A stretch of 64,000 bases of DNA from an uncultured Lachnospiraceae bacterium. Its GTDB lineage: Bacteria > Bacillota > Clostridia > Lachnospirales > Lachnospiraceae. The DNA lies in the NCBI GenBank assembly GCA_902779305.1, contig CACZBD010000001.1, positions 145,817 to 209,816 of the forward strand, written 5' to 3'. The first letter of the stretch is position 1. The number at the start of each line of letters is the position of its first letter. The notes beneath the pieces are model-generated. The model was not told the origin of the DNA. It ran no database searches and worked only from the letters and a program-made list of their open reading frames with translations. This document shows positions 37,739 to 46,208 of the stretch, piece after piece. Position numbers and translations under genes: made by a program.

Positions 37739-38611
37739 ATGGAAAAAACCGTTAAGAAGAAAAAAACAAAGCGTCACCAGTTTCTGCTCGTCTCTTTGGT
37801 GACCGTTTTGATCCTGTTTGTCGGGCAGATCAGCGGAAGTGTGATCTGTGGGAACATTTTTGCGTGGGTCAGGTCGCCCGGCTGGGGATTGCTGGTTCAT
37901 CACTATCTGCCGTTTCTTTTCGTGCATATTTTGCTGTTCGGATATCTGTTCGCATTTGAGCGGCCGATCCTATACAGTTTTCTGCCCGCTAAGAAAAACG
38001 GGAGAAAAGGAAATTCCGTTCCCCTGATCTTCATGGGGCTGTTTATGGGATTTGCGCTGAACTTTGCCTGTGCGCTTTCGGCTATGGCAGCGGGAGATAT
38101 CAAACTGTCCTTTGCGTCCTTTGATCCGTTCTTTTTGCTCGTGGCCCTGTTGCTTGTGTGCGTACAGAGCGCTGCGGAGGAACTGCTTCACAGAGGCTAT
38201 GCTCTGAGCGCGCTTAGTGAGCGGTATCCGCTTTGGGTTGCGATCGTTTTGAACGCGCTGTTATTCTCGCTGGAACATCTGGTCAACCCCGGGATTACGC
38301 CGTTTTCTCTGGGGATGATCTTTCTTGCCGGCGCATCGTTTGGCTTGATGGCGGTTTCGACGGACAGTATCTGGTTTCCCGTCATGGTGCATACGGCCTG
38401 GAATTATACGCAGAATTTCCTGCTCGGGCTGCCGAATTCCGGAATTTTATCTTCCGGAGCGCTGTTTCAGGCGGATTCGGTCAAAGACGGGATCTTCTAT
38501 GATGCGCTGTTTGGACTGGAAGGCGGACTCGGCGCCGTCATCATCTGGCCGCTGGCAGCGGTCGTGATCTACCTGTTTGCAAGAAACAGGAAGAAAAAAC
38601 TCGGCATATGA
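37739..38611 (+). CDS. CPBP-family intramembrane metalloprotease
   Basis: 290 aa with about seven membrane segments. The CPBP (Abi/CAAX-processing) motifs are present: AEELLHRGY with E147, E148 and R152, FSLEHLVN and HTAWNYTQN. These ligate a metal in the membrane. Bacterial relatives take part in peptide maturation, bacteriocin self-immunity or envelope signalling; no bacteriocin gene is visible here, so the substrate is unknown. It lies 57 bases after the flavoprotein gene. Confidence 0.9.
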   Translation: MEKTVKKKKTKRHQFLLVSLVTVLILFVGQISGSVICGNIFAWVRSPGWGLLVHHYLPFLFVHILLFGYLFAFERPILYSFLPAKKNGRKGNSVPLIFMGLFMGFALNFACALSAMAAGDIKLSFASFDPFFLLVALLLVCVQSAAEELLHRGYALSALSERYPLWVAIVLNALLFSLEHLVNPGITPFSLGMIFLAGASFGLMAVSTDSIWFPVMVHTAWNYTQNFLLGLPNSGILSSGALFQADSVKDGIFYDALFGLEGGLGAVIIWPLAAVVIYLFARNRKKKLGI

Positions 38612-38645
38612 TACGGATCATCATTTGAAACGGAGGGTAAGAAAA

Positions 38646-39260
38646 GTGGCGATCGAAGATTTTCTGAAAAGTCAAAATGACAGGCTGAACAGTCAGCTGT
38701 TATTTACGGCAGAGATCGACAAGATGACGGCAGTCTTAAGAAGAACGCTGCTGCTTGATAAGAGCAGGCGGGAAAATGATGCGGAACATTCCTGGCATAT
38801 CGCGGTGATGGCCATGCTTTTTAAAGAATACGCGGCAGAACCCGTTGACATCGGCCGCGTGGTGCAGATGTGTGTGGTGCATGATCTTGTCGAGATCGAG
38901 GCGGGCGATACGTTTGCCTATGATGCGAAAGGCAACATGGACAAGGAAGAACGGGAAAAGGAAGCCGCCGACAGGCTGTTTGCAAAGCTTCCGAAGGACC
39001 AGGGCGATCTGATCCGTTCCCTCTGGGAGGAGTTTGACGCCATGGAGACTGCGGATGCCAAGTATGCCGCCTGTATGGACAGACTGCAGCCTTTCCTGCA
39101 TAACACTTTAACGGACGGTCATACCTGGGATCACGGAAAAGTCGGCAGGGCCGCAGTCGAAAAGCGCTCCGCGATCGTAAAGGAATTCATGCCGGAAATA
39201 TACCGGTGGATGGAAGAGAACATGGACAATGCCATCAGCAAAGGGTGGATGTCACCATAG
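38646..39260 (+). CDS. HD-domain phosphohydrolase (YfbR/HDDC2-like)
   Basis: 204 aa from the GTG that follows GGAGG by 9 bases; the longer frame overlapping the CPBP gene has no ribosome site. Metal ligands of the HD superfamily are visible: H48 and H51 in AEHSWHIAV, H79-D80 in CVVHDLVEI, and a later Asp near the MDRLQPFLHN segment. The family includes 5'-deoxynucleotidases, so hydrolysis of a nucleotide monophosphate is likely. It sits between the CPBP and M13 genes, with gaps of about 35-40 bases. Confidence 0.88.
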   Translation: MAIEDFLKSQNDRLNSQLLFTAEIDKMTAVLRRTLLLDKSRRENDAEHSWHIAVMAMLFKEYAAEPVDIGRVVQMCVVHDLVEIEAGDTFAYDAKGNMDKEEREKEAADRLFAKLPKDQGDLIRSLWEEFDAMETADAKYAACMDRLQPFLHNTLTDGHTWDHGKVGRAAVEKRSAIVKEFMPEIYRWMEENMDNAISKGWMSP

Positions 39261-39301
39261 AGAAACCCCGTAAGCGTATTACGGAAACAAAGGAGATTCA
39301 G

Positions 39302-41443
39302 ATGAAAAAGAAACTGCTCATGATCGGACTGTCACTGTCGCTTTTGCTGACAAGCGGATGCAGCTCGGTAAGCATCAGATTCGATCAGAAAAATGATGAG
39401 AAAACAGAAGAGAGCTTAGCAGAAAATGCGAACACCCGGGAAACAGGAGACGAAGGGACAGAAGAAGGGACAGGAGAGGAACCCGACGTCACCGGAGGAA
39501 CGCCCTGGATTGATTCCGATCTGAAAGAAAATGTTACGGAAGATACGCCTGTAAACCCGGCGGATGATTTTCACCTTTACGCAAACAAGGAATGGCTCAC
39601 GGACAATGAGATTCCGGACGGTTATTCTTCGTGGTCGCATTATTCGGAACGTGGGCTCGAGGTTAAGGAACAGTGCATGGAACTTTTAAAGGATGAGAGT
39701 CTGACGGGGCATGATGCGGACCTGATCAGGACATATTATTCGCTGATCCTTGACTGGGATGCAAGAAATGCAGCCGGGGTATCGGAGATCCGGGATTTAT
39801 ATGAGAAAATCCTTGCCATCGAAAAGATCGAGGATGTCACAGGACTGATGACGAATGAAGAAACAGCGTCGAAACTGTATTCGTTTGTCTCTTACGGCGC
39901 AGGTCCCGGTCTGAACGATCCCGACAAATATCTTGTTATTGTGGCTTCGCCCGGCCTGCTTCTTGACGATTCCGCGGAATACCGGGAGCGGACGGAACTC
40001 GGTGATATGAATTATAACTTTGAAAAAGAGATGTTTGTCTATCTGGCCGGGAAGATGGGGATGGAGGAAAACGAGGCACAGGAACGGTTCGATCACGCGA
40101 TCGATATCGAAACAATGCTTTCGAAGAGTATCTATACCACGCAGGAAACAAAGACGGATGATTATCTGGAAAAGATCAACAACGAAATGTCTTTTGAAGA
40201 TGTAGTAGCGCATACAAAAGTATATCCGCTCGAAGAGATCCTGACTTCGGACGGATACAAATATGACGGAACATACCTGACGATAAATCCCGGCTATCTG
40301 GAAACACTTGATGAGGTATATACGGATGCAAATATTGACGGGATCCGGGATCTTATTCTTGTGAATTATCTGCTTGGTTATACAGGTTCACTGGACAAAG
40401 AAACATATGAAAAGCAGATCGAGCTCAGGAACCGGTATTTCGGAACGAGCGGATCGCTTCCCGATGAGGAAATGGCCTATAACACGGTTACGAGTGCGCT
40501 GCCTGCTTCCATGCAGAAGGTCTATATTTCCCGATACGGGTCCGAAGAGGATAAGAAAAAAATGGAGGATCTCTGCAGGCAGGTGATCGACACCTACAGG
40601 GAAATGCTTTCAGAGAACGAATGGGCATCCGATGAGGTCAAGAACTATGCCATCGAGAAACTGGACAAAATGGAGATCCACGCCGCATATCCGGATAAGT
40701 TCAGAGATACTTCAGGGCTCGATCTTTCGGGCTGCTCGCTGATCAAAGCACAGGAGAGACTCAGCCGGGAAGCACAGGATCATAACCGTAGCCTGATCGG
40801 AACCGAAGTTGACAAGGAAATGTGGGCGGAAGACTTTGACATCTTAAGCTGTAACGCGTTTTATTCTCCGAACGCCAATACGATCAACATGATCATCGGA
40901 ATGATGGGAGAGCCCTTCTACAGCAGCGATATGAGCACGGAAGAACTGTATGCGTCCATCGGCGCGTTCTGGGTCGGACATGAGATTTCCCATGCGTTTG
41001 ACAGTAACGGTTCGCAGTTTGACGCGGAGGGAAAATTCAGAGATTGGTGGACGGAAGAGGATAAGGCGGAATTCAAGAGGCGCGTTTCAAAGATGGATGA
41101 CTACCTTGACGGCATCGTTGCTTTTGACGACAAACATTTCATCGGAACGAACATTGATACGGAAATGGTTGCCGACATGACCGGCCTGCAGTGCGCGCTC
41201 CGTATGGCATCCAAAGTCGAAGGCTTTGATTATGACAAATTCTTTACCAAGTATGCAAATATGAATGCGAATCTGGGCGTGTACAGCAGCGAACTGTCGT
41301 TGCTGATGCAGGACGAACATCCGCTCGACTATTCCAGGACGAATGTTCCTGTTCAGCAGTTTGAAGAGTTCTATGAGACTTATGGCGTGAAAGAAGGGGA
41401 CAACATGTATCTTGCCCCTGAAGACCGGCTGCTGATCTGGTGA
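39302..41443 (+). CDS. M13-family zinc metallopeptidase lipoprotein
   Basis: 713 aa from the ATG after AAGGAGATTCAG. The lipobox LTSGC gives a lipid-anchored extracellular enzyme (Cys about residue 20), followed by an acidic spacer (25-75). The M13 (neprilysin/PepO) catalytic zinc site is complete: HEISH at 560-564 and ExxxD at 621-625 (EMVAD). The protein ends in MYLAPEDRLLIW, a C-terminal Trp position as in the family. It should cleave oligopeptides outside the cell. Last gene of this plus-strand run. Confidence 0.94.
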   Translation: MKKKLLMIGLSLSLLLTSGCSSVSIRFDQKNDEKTEESLAENANTRETGDEGTEEGTGEEPDVTGGTPWIDSDLKENVTEDTPVNPADDFHLYANKEWLTDNEIPDGYSSWSHYSERGLEVKEQCMELLKDESLTGHDADLIRTYYSLILDWDARNAAGVSEIRDLYEKILAIEKIEDVTGLMTNEETASKLYSFVSYGAGPGLNDPDKYLVIVASPGLLLDDSAEYRERTELGDMNYNFEKEMFVYLAGKMGMEENEAQERFDHAIDIETMLSKSIYTTQETKTDDYLEKINNEMSFEDVVAHTKVYPLEEILTSDGYKYDGTYLTINPGYLETLDEVYTDANIDGIRDLILVNYLLGYTGSLDKETYEKQIELRNRYFGTSGSLPDEEMAYNTVTSALPASMQKVYISRYGSEEDKKKMEDLCRQVIDTYREMLSENEWASDEVKNYAIEKLDKMEIHAAYPDKFRDTSGLDLSGCSLIKAQERLSREAQDHNRSLIGTEVDKEMWAEDFDILSCNAFYSPNANTINMIIGMMGEPFYSSDMSTEELYASIGAFWVGHEISHAFDSNGSQFDAEGKFRDWWTEEDKAEFKRRVSKMDDYLDGIVAFDDKHFIGTNIDTEMVADMTGLQCALRMASKVEGFDYDKFFTKYANMNANLGVYSSELSLLMQDEHPLDYSRTNVPVQQFEEFYETYGVKEGDNMYLAPEDRLLIW

Positions 41444-41481
41444 TCCGCTTATCCTGAACAGTTGAAAACAGCAGGAAAAGA

Positions 41482-41512
41482 TGAGGCTTGAACCGTTTTG
41501 GTTCAGGCCTCA
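41482..41512. terminator. Hairpin between convergent M13 and Dabb genes
   Basis: TGAGGC-TTGAAC / GTTCA-GGCCTCA around a 7-nt loop, overlapping the stop of the Dabb gene. It lacks a good T-run, so termination is less certain. Confidence 0.45.
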
Positions 41513-41805
41513 TAATCCATACAGATCCTGCTTGCCATAAAGGGACGGACCTTTTCGTTTGCAACAGCAACATGCGCGGGATGTTCCGAATACCCCTTCA
41601 GCGCTTCCACGCTTTCAAAAGTCGAATCCAGCATGAGATCACAGTTGGAAGAGGGCAGCGGATCGGTGATCACATGGATCTCAACAAGTCCCGGAACAAC
41701 GCCTTTTAAGCCTTCCAGTCCCTTTTTGATGTCCGCTTTCATTTCTTCGATCTGGGCCGCGTAGTACTGCTCCCTGAATGTCCAGAGAATCACGTGTTTT
41801 ACCAT
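41503..41805 (-). CDS. Stress-responsive A/B-barrel (Dabb) protein
   Basis: 100 aa. MVKHVILWTFRE opening, the GLVEIHVITDPLPSSNCDLMLDSTF core and the HPAHVAVANEKVRPFM motif are those of the Dabb ferredoxin-like family. The family forms small dimeric barrels; a substrate cannot be predicted. The gene is monocistronic on the minus strand and diverges from the MarR/OhrR-type gene at 41974. Confidence 0.92.
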   Translation of the reverse strand: MVKHVILWTFREQYYAAQIEEMKADIKKGLEGLKGVVPGLVEIHVITDPLPSSNCDLMLDSTFESVEALKGYSEHPAHVAVANEKVRPFMASRICMDYEA

Positions 41806-41912
41806 GTCTGTTCCTTTCTTTATCCGGTTTTAAAGTGCATCGGATGATTTTTACGAAACCGGATCATGTGATTAACTATAGCACGATTGAACGGATCGAA
41901 ACAAGTCATCTC

Positions 41913-41941
41913 TTGACAAATTATATTTTACGCAATATAAT
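41913..41941 (+). promoter_or_regulatory. Consensus promoter with overlapping palindromic operator (MarR/OhrR)
   Basis: TTGACA (41913-41918), 17 bases, TATAAT (41936-41941): a perfect sigma-A promoter. The inverted repeat ATTATATT / AATATAAT (41920-41927 and 41934-41941, 6-base spacer) covers the spacer and the -10 hexamer, so repressor bound there would block RNA polymerase. Autoregulation by the MarR-family gene behind it is likely. Confidence 0.7.
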
Positions 41942-41973
41942 ATGACAAAATACAAAACAGGAGGGAATGGCTT

Positions 41974-42411
41974 ATGGCACAGAAATACGAACAGCTTTTA
42001 CTGAAGAATCAGTTGTGCTTTCCGTTGTATGCCTGCAGCAGGAAGATCGTCGGACGCTATACGCCGTATCTGAAACCGCTCGGTCTGACCTATACGCAGT
42101 ATATCGTGCTGATGGTACTCTGGGAGCATGAGAGCATGAATGTCGGGCAGCTCGGTGAAACGCTTTTTCTGGATGCCGGAACCCTGACGCCGCTTTTAAA
42201 AAGGCTTGAGAAAGCAGGGTATGTTACCAGGGAACGTTCCAAAGAGGATGAGAGAGTCACGCTCATAAAAATCACACCGGAGGGGGAAAACCTGAAAGAG
42301 CAATGCAAGGACATCCCGATAAAGATCGCCTCGAAGGGGTCGGCACTGACCGGGGAAGACGCCGCGGAACTGTACAGGCTGCTGTACCTGTTCTTAAGCG
42401 ATGAAACGTAA
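41974..42411 (+). CDS. MarR-family (OhrR-like) redox regulator
   Basis: 145 aa. The winged HTH (about residues 55-115) has MNVGQLGETLFLDAGTLTPLLKRLEKAGYV. The N-terminus LLKNQLCFPLYACSRKIVG matches OhrR, whose reactive Cys corresponds to C15; a second Cys is at C21. This suggests peroxide- or electrophile-sensitive repression. It leads an operon with a flavodoxin-like gene (33-base gap) and a nitroreductase, consistent with redox-stress control. AGGAGGG precedes the ATG. Confidence 0.9.
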   Translation: MAQKYEQLLLKNQLCFPLYACSRKIVGRYTPYLKPLGLTYTQYIVLMVLWEHESMNVGQLGETLFLDAGTLTPLLKRLEKAGYVTRERSKEDERVTLIKITPEGENLKEQCKDIPIKIASKGSALTGEDAAELYRLLYLFLSDET

Positions 42412-42444
42412 CCAATCATAATTTTACAAACAGGAGGAAAAATC

Positions 42445-42855
42445 ATGACGTATGCAGTAAGATACTACACAAAAACAGGAAACACCAAAAAACTTGCGGA
42501 AGCGGTCGCTAAGGTGCTCGGCGTGGAGGCGCAGCCCATAAGCGTGCCCGTGTCTGAAGAAGTGGACTATCTGTTCCTTGGAAATTCCTATTATGCGTTC
42601 ACCATCGATCCCGAAGTCAGGGACTTTGTTGCCGGACTCGACAAAAATAAGGTCAAAAAGATCGTGAACTTCGGTTCTGCGGCGATGATGAATTCGACAC
42701 GCAAAAAGGTGAAAGCCGTTGCGGACCGTGTGGGGATCGCCATGGATGAGAGAGAGTTTCACTGCAAAGGAGAATTCAAGGGGATCCACAAAGGAAGACC
42801 CAATGCGGATGACTTAAAAGCAGCGGAAGCGTTTGCAAAGCAGTATGTAAAGTGA
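42445..42855 (+). CDS. Flavodoxin-like protein
   Basis: 136 aa. It begins MTYAVRYYTKTGNTKKLAEAV, with the flavodoxin phosphate-binding T-x-T-G-N-T loop (residues 9-14), and has FLGNSYYAFTIDP as the flavin-side loop. It is slightly short for a full flavodoxin and lacks the second classical Trp/Tyr loop signature. Second gene of the OhrR-like operon, 33 bases after it. Its probable role is electron transfer or quinone/flavin reduction. Confidence 0.88.
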   Translation: MTYAVRYYTKTGNTKKLAEAVAKVLGVEAQPISVPVSEEVDYLFLGNSYYAFTIDPEVRDFVAGLDKNKVKKIVNFGSAAMMNSTRKKVKAVADRVGIAMDEREFHCKGEFKGIHKGRPNADDLKAAEAFAKQYVK

Positions 42856-42863
42856 GGAAAAAG

Positions 42864-43670
42864 ATGAAACTGTCAGAGACGATCTACGGAAGAAAAAGTG
42901 TACGCTCTTACGACGGCACTTTGCTCAGTGAGCAGCACCGTAATAATATCGAAGCGTACTGTAAGGAGATCACGAACCCGTTTGACATCCCGGTGGAATT
43001 TGTGCTGCTTGATGCCAAAGAACACGGACTGTCGAGCCCCGTTCTATCCGGTGACACACTGTATGTGGCCGGGAAAGTCCGGAAAGTACCCTATGCCGAA
43101 GTGGCATTCGGATATGCCTTTGAAAAACTCGTGCTGCACGCATGGATGCTCGGCGTCGGCACGGTCTGGATCGGCGGGACCATGAAACGGGAAGTGTTTG
43201 AAAAAGCGGCAGATTTAAAAGACGGAGAAATGATGCCGTGCGTAAGCCCGCTCGGGTATCCCGCAAAGAAAAGATCCATCAAGGAATCCATGATGCGAAA
43301 GGGCGTCGGCGCCGATACGCGCATTCCGGGCGAAAAACTGTTTTTCGACGGAGTCTGGGGACAGGCGTATTCACCTGAGGAAGAGATGAAGGAAGTCCTG
43401 GAGATGGTCAGATGGGCACCGTCCGCGGTCAATAAACAGCCCTGGCGGATCATCGTTAAGGACGGTGTGTATCACTTTTACGAGAAAAAAGACAAGGGCT
43501 ATGTCCATGAAGCGACGGGCGACCTGCAAAAGATCGATGTCGGCATAGCGCTGTGTCATTTTCTCATGGGCGTGGAAGAATACGGGAAAAAGGCCGCTGT
43601 GTCGGTCGCGGATCCTGGTATTGCGATCCCCGATGATGCGGAATATATCGCGAGCGTTGAAATACTGTGA
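42864..43670 (+). CDS. Nitroreductase-family protein
   Basis: 268 aa from the ATG after GAGGAAAAAG; the GTG a few codons upstream overlaps the flavodoxin gene. MKLSETIYGRKSVRSYDGT is the family's N-terminal FMN-binding pattern (R-R/K-S-x-R). WAPSAVNKQPWRIIV (about 187-201) is the substrate/FMN cap region. It is larger than a classical nitroreductase and resembles the putative TM-nitroreductase type (PF14512). Third gene of the OhrR-like operon. Confidence 0.85.
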   Translation: MKLSETIYGRKSVRSYDGTLLSEQHRNNIEAYCKEITNPFDIPVEFVLLDAKEHGLSSPVLSGDTLYVAGKVRKVPYAEVAFGYAFEKLVLHAWMLGVGTVWIGGTMKREVFEKAADLKDGEMMPCVSPLGYPAKKRSIKESMMRKGVGADTRIPGEKLFFDGVWGQAYSPEEEMKEVLEMVRWAPSAVNKQPWRIIVKDGVYHFYEKKDKGYVHEATGDLQKIDVGIALCHFLMGVEEYGKKAAVSVADPGIAIPDDAEYIASVEIL

Positions 43671-43800
43671 TTTAGACCTTGTAATGAAATCACTATGATG
43701 AAGCGCCGGCTTGTGTTAAAATATTTTATATGTTTGGCACATGCCGGCATTTTTATTTGTCGGTGTTTGGAAGGTGCAAACGAACGGGAGGGTTAAGCCA

Positions 43801-44796
43801 ATGAAATACACAAAACTCGGGAATTCCGATCTGAATGTTTCCCGGATCTGCATGGGATGCATGGGGTTCGGCGATGCCGGAAGCGGACAGCACAGCTGGA
43901 CACTGGATGAGGAGCATTCGAAAGAGATCATCAGGCAGGGGCTGGATCTTGGCGTCAATTTTTATGATACCGCCATCGCCTACCAGGGCGGGACCAGTGA
44001 ACAGTATGTGGGAAGAGCGCTGAGGGATCTGGCAAAGCGGGAAGATGTGGTCGTTGCGACAAAATTCCTTCCGAGAACGCAGGAAGAGATCGATAACGGG
44101 ATCAGCGGGCAGCAGCATGTCGAAAGCATGATCGATGCCAGTCTTCGGAATCTGGGAATGGATTACGTGGATCTGTATATTTATCATATGTGGGACTGGA
44201 ATACACCGCTTTATGAAGTGATGGACGGCCTGAACCGGATCGTGAAGGCGGGAAAAGCGCGTTATATCGGAATATCCAACTGCTATGCCTGGCAGATCGC
44301 CAAAGCCAATGCGCTTGCCAAACAGGAAGGTTTTGCGGAATTTGTTTCGATCCAGGGGCATTACAATCTGATCTTCCGGGAAGAAGAGCGGGAAATGGTC
44401 CCTTACTGCAGGGAAGAAAATATCGCATTGACGCCTTACAGCGCGCTTGCAAGCGGAAGACTGTCGAGAAAACCCGGAGACGGCGATACGAAGCGCGCAC
44501 AGCAGGATCAGTTTGCGAAGTTCAAATATGATGCGACGGCGGAACAGGACAATGTGATCATCGGCCGCGTGGCAGAACTGTCGGAAAAGCACGGGGTGAG
44601 CATGACGGAAGTCTCTCTGGCATGGCTTCTTACCAAGGTAACGGCTCCCGTTGTCGGCGCCACCAAGCCGCATCACATGGAAGGCGCCGTAAAGGCGCTT
44701 GATCTTGTCCTTTCGGATGACGAACTCAACTATCTGGAGGAGCCGTACGTTCCGCATCCTTTAGCAGGCGTGATGGCACAGAACAGGCGTCCGTGA
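43801..44796 (+). CDS. Aldo/keto reductase (YhdN/voltage-channel beta-like)
   Basis: 331 aa from the ATG; the frame is open for 20 codons upstream but that part carries no ribosome site, while GGGAGGG precedes this ATG. A TIM-barrel AKR has YDTAIAYQGGTSE (catalytic Asp/Tyr), VVVATKFL (Lys) and YIYHMWDW (His). Related to general stress aldo/keto reductases acting on aldehydes and ketones with NADPH. The stop overlaps the start of a MATE remnant by 1 base. Confidence 0.92.
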   Translation: MKYTKLGNSDLNVSRICMGCMGFGDAGSGQHSWTLDEEHSKEIIRQGLDLGVNFYDTAIAYQGGTSEQYVGRALRDLAKREDVVVATKFLPRTQEEIDNGISGQQHVESMIDASLRNLGMDYVDLYIYHMWDWNTPLYEVMDGLNRIVKAGKARYIGISNCYAWQIAKANALAKQEGFAEFVSIQGHYNLIFREEEREMVPYCREENIALTPYSALASGRLSRKPGDGDTKRAQQDQFAKFKYDATAEQDNVIIGRVAELSEKHGVSMTEVSLAWLLTKVTAPVVGATKPHHMEGAVKALDLVLSDDELNYLEEPYVPHPLAGVMAQNRRP

Positions 44797-44978
44797 TGAC
44801 AAAGGTTCAGTTTTCGAACCGGCAGCTTTTCAACATGATCGTGCCGCTGTTTTTCGAGCAGCTGCTCATCATGCTTGTCGGGATCGCCTGGGCGATGTGC
44901 GCGGACTGGTTTGTGCGCGCGATCCTCTTTATCCTGCGTCTGAAGAGCGGCGTGTGGAAGAAGAAACGGATCATTTAG
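44796..44978 (+). pseudogene. Internally deleted MATE transporter remnant (60 aa)
   Basis: The frame joins the N-terminus of a MATE transporter (FSNRQLFNMIVPLFFEQLLI, first helix) directly to a MATE C-terminus (WAMCADWFVRAILFILRLKSG, then KKK). The junction is near base 44890, between codons for IA and W. About 380 residues of a normal 440-aa protein are missing in frame. It starts with an ATG overlapping the aldo/keto reductase stop, so it is still likely co-translated. A full-length gene of the same class lies at 24869 but is a different sequence. A functional micro-protein cannot be excluded but is unlikely. Confidence 0.75.
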
Positions 44979-45021
44979 GGCACCTTTACGGGTGTGATCT
45001 TTTTAGAAAGGCAGAACGGAA

Positions 45022-45426
45022 ATGTCTGAGCATACCGTACAGTATTACGAAACGGACAAAATGGGCGTCACGCACCATTCCAACTACATCCGCTGGATGG
45101 AAGAAGCCAGGGTGGAGTTTCTGAAGAAGATCGGCTGGGATTACGCGAAACTGGAGGAACTCGGGATCGTATCTCCGGTATTGAGCGTTGCCTGCGAATA
45201 CAAGATCCCGACATATTTTTCCGAGCAGATCTTGATCGATGTGAAGATCACGGACTATAAGGGCGTGAAGCTCAGCCTGGCTTATGAGATGAAAAATGAA
45301 AAGGGAGAGGTCGTCTGCACGGGAACATCCAAACATGCTTTTTTAAATACGCAGGGAAGACCCGTCAGGATGAAACAGGAATATCCGGCGTTTGATGAAA
45401 CGCTGCGTTCACTTTTGAGCAGTTAA
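45022..45426 (+). CDS. Acyl-CoA thioesterase (4HBT/YbgC-like hotdog)
   Basis: 134 aa. The hotdog-fold signature QYYETDKMGVTHHSNYIRWMEEARVEFL is present at residues 7-34, with the catalytic Asp in ETDKMG. The family hydrolyses short- to medium-chain acyl-CoA. The start is supported by a modest AAAGG upstream. It lies 43 bases after the MATE remnant; co-transcription with the aldo/keto reductase is possible. Confidence 0.93.
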   Translation: MSEHTVQYYETDKMGVTHHSNYIRWMEEARVEFLKKIGWDYAKLEELGIVSPVLSVACEYKIPTYFSEQILIDVKITDYKGVKLSLAYEMKNEKGEVVCTGTSKHAFLNTQGRPVRMKQEYPAFDETLRSLLSS

Positions 45427-45468
45427 GAACGGAACACAGGCAAAGGAAACAGAATAGGAGGGAATGAG

Positions 45469-45909
45469 ATGGCGAGCAGAAGTCAGAGAAGAATGGCGAT
45501 GAAATATGCGCATATTACGGCGATCGTTGTGGGAGTCTTTATTGCGCTGGCCGGTTTGTATTTCATCACGGTCATCAGAGGAGATACCGACCGGAAAAAT
45601 GCAGAATGCACCGAGAAGACGGCAGGGACCGTGACGGAAGTGGTCGCCTCCGGATCCCAATATGTCTGCGCGATCGATTATGTTGCCGAGGATGTCGACT
45701 GTACGACAACTGTAATAAGCAAAAAGGACCTTGGTGTCGGATCTGCGATCGATGTCTATTATGAGCCGCTTACCGTAAAACATATCTATATCGACGGGAT
45801 CACACCGACCGGCGCGAAAGATGTCAGAACGGGCCTGATCATGCTCCTTGTCGGCGCTGTCTTTATCGCATACGGCGTGATCACGAAGAAGATGAAAGCC
45901 GCCTCTTAG
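45469..45909 (+). CDS. DUF3592-like small membrane protein
   Basis: 146 aa. Two TM helices (about residues 13-36 and 117-138) flank a soluble segment of about 75 residues with strand motifs TAGTVTEVV, YVCAIDYVA and DVYYEPLTV, the pattern of DUF3592 proteins. The function is unknown. GGAGGGAATGAG precedes the ATG. Last gene before a terminator that overlaps its stop. Confidence 0.65.
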   Translation: MASRSQRRMAMKYAHITAIVVGVFIALAGLYFITVIRGDTDRKNAECTEKTAGTVTEVVASGSQYVCAIDYVAEDVDCTTTVISKKDLGVGSAIDVYYEPLTVKHIYIDGITPTGAKDVRTGLIMLLVGAVFIAYGVITKKMKAAS

Positions 45910-45930
45910 GTCTTAGGGCGGCTTCTTTTT
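45895..45930 (+). terminator. Terminator overlapping the stop of the DUF3592-like gene
   Basis: AAGCCGCC / GGCGGCTT (45896-45903 and 45917-45924) followed by CTTTTT. Confidence 0.7.
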
Positions 45931-46027
45931 GTCCGTTTTTTCGTACAACAGAATCCCTTAGAATAGGATCAGAGCACAGGAAAAGCACGGGATAAGCGGT
46001 TGTTCCGAAACTGAGGGAGGATAAAAA

Positions 46028-46201
46028 ATGGGCGGATTCATTACTGCGATCATCGTAACAGTCATCGTATTCGTGATCTTCGGGAGAGACGAGGAAGGGC
46101 GCAGCAGATTTGAGCGTAGAAAGATCCGGAAAGCACGGCAGTCTGACAGGACGGGTGCATGGACGCAGGCGGAAATCGGATCCGGAAACCGCGCGGCATA
46201 A
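46028..46201 (+). CDS. 57-aa single-TM small protein
   Basis: ATG at 46028 is preceded by GGGAGG 7 bases upstream. One TM helix (MGGFITAIIVTVIVFVIFG) is followed by a highly basic cytoplasmic tail (RSRFERRKIRKARQSDR) and a polar end. It sits between the terminator at 45895 and the convergent hybrid kinase gene. No family recognised. The strong ribosome site and the helix make it a likely real gene. Confidence 0.6.
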   Translation: MGGFITAIIVTVIVFVIFGRDEEGRSRFERRKIRKARQSDRTGAWTQAEIGSGNRAA

Positions 46202-46208
46202 GACACAG

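Noticed and set aside
43753..44757. 334-codon minus-strand frame
   Set aside because: Antisense to an intact aldo/keto reductase, with an unlikely composition rich in Arg, His and Ile.
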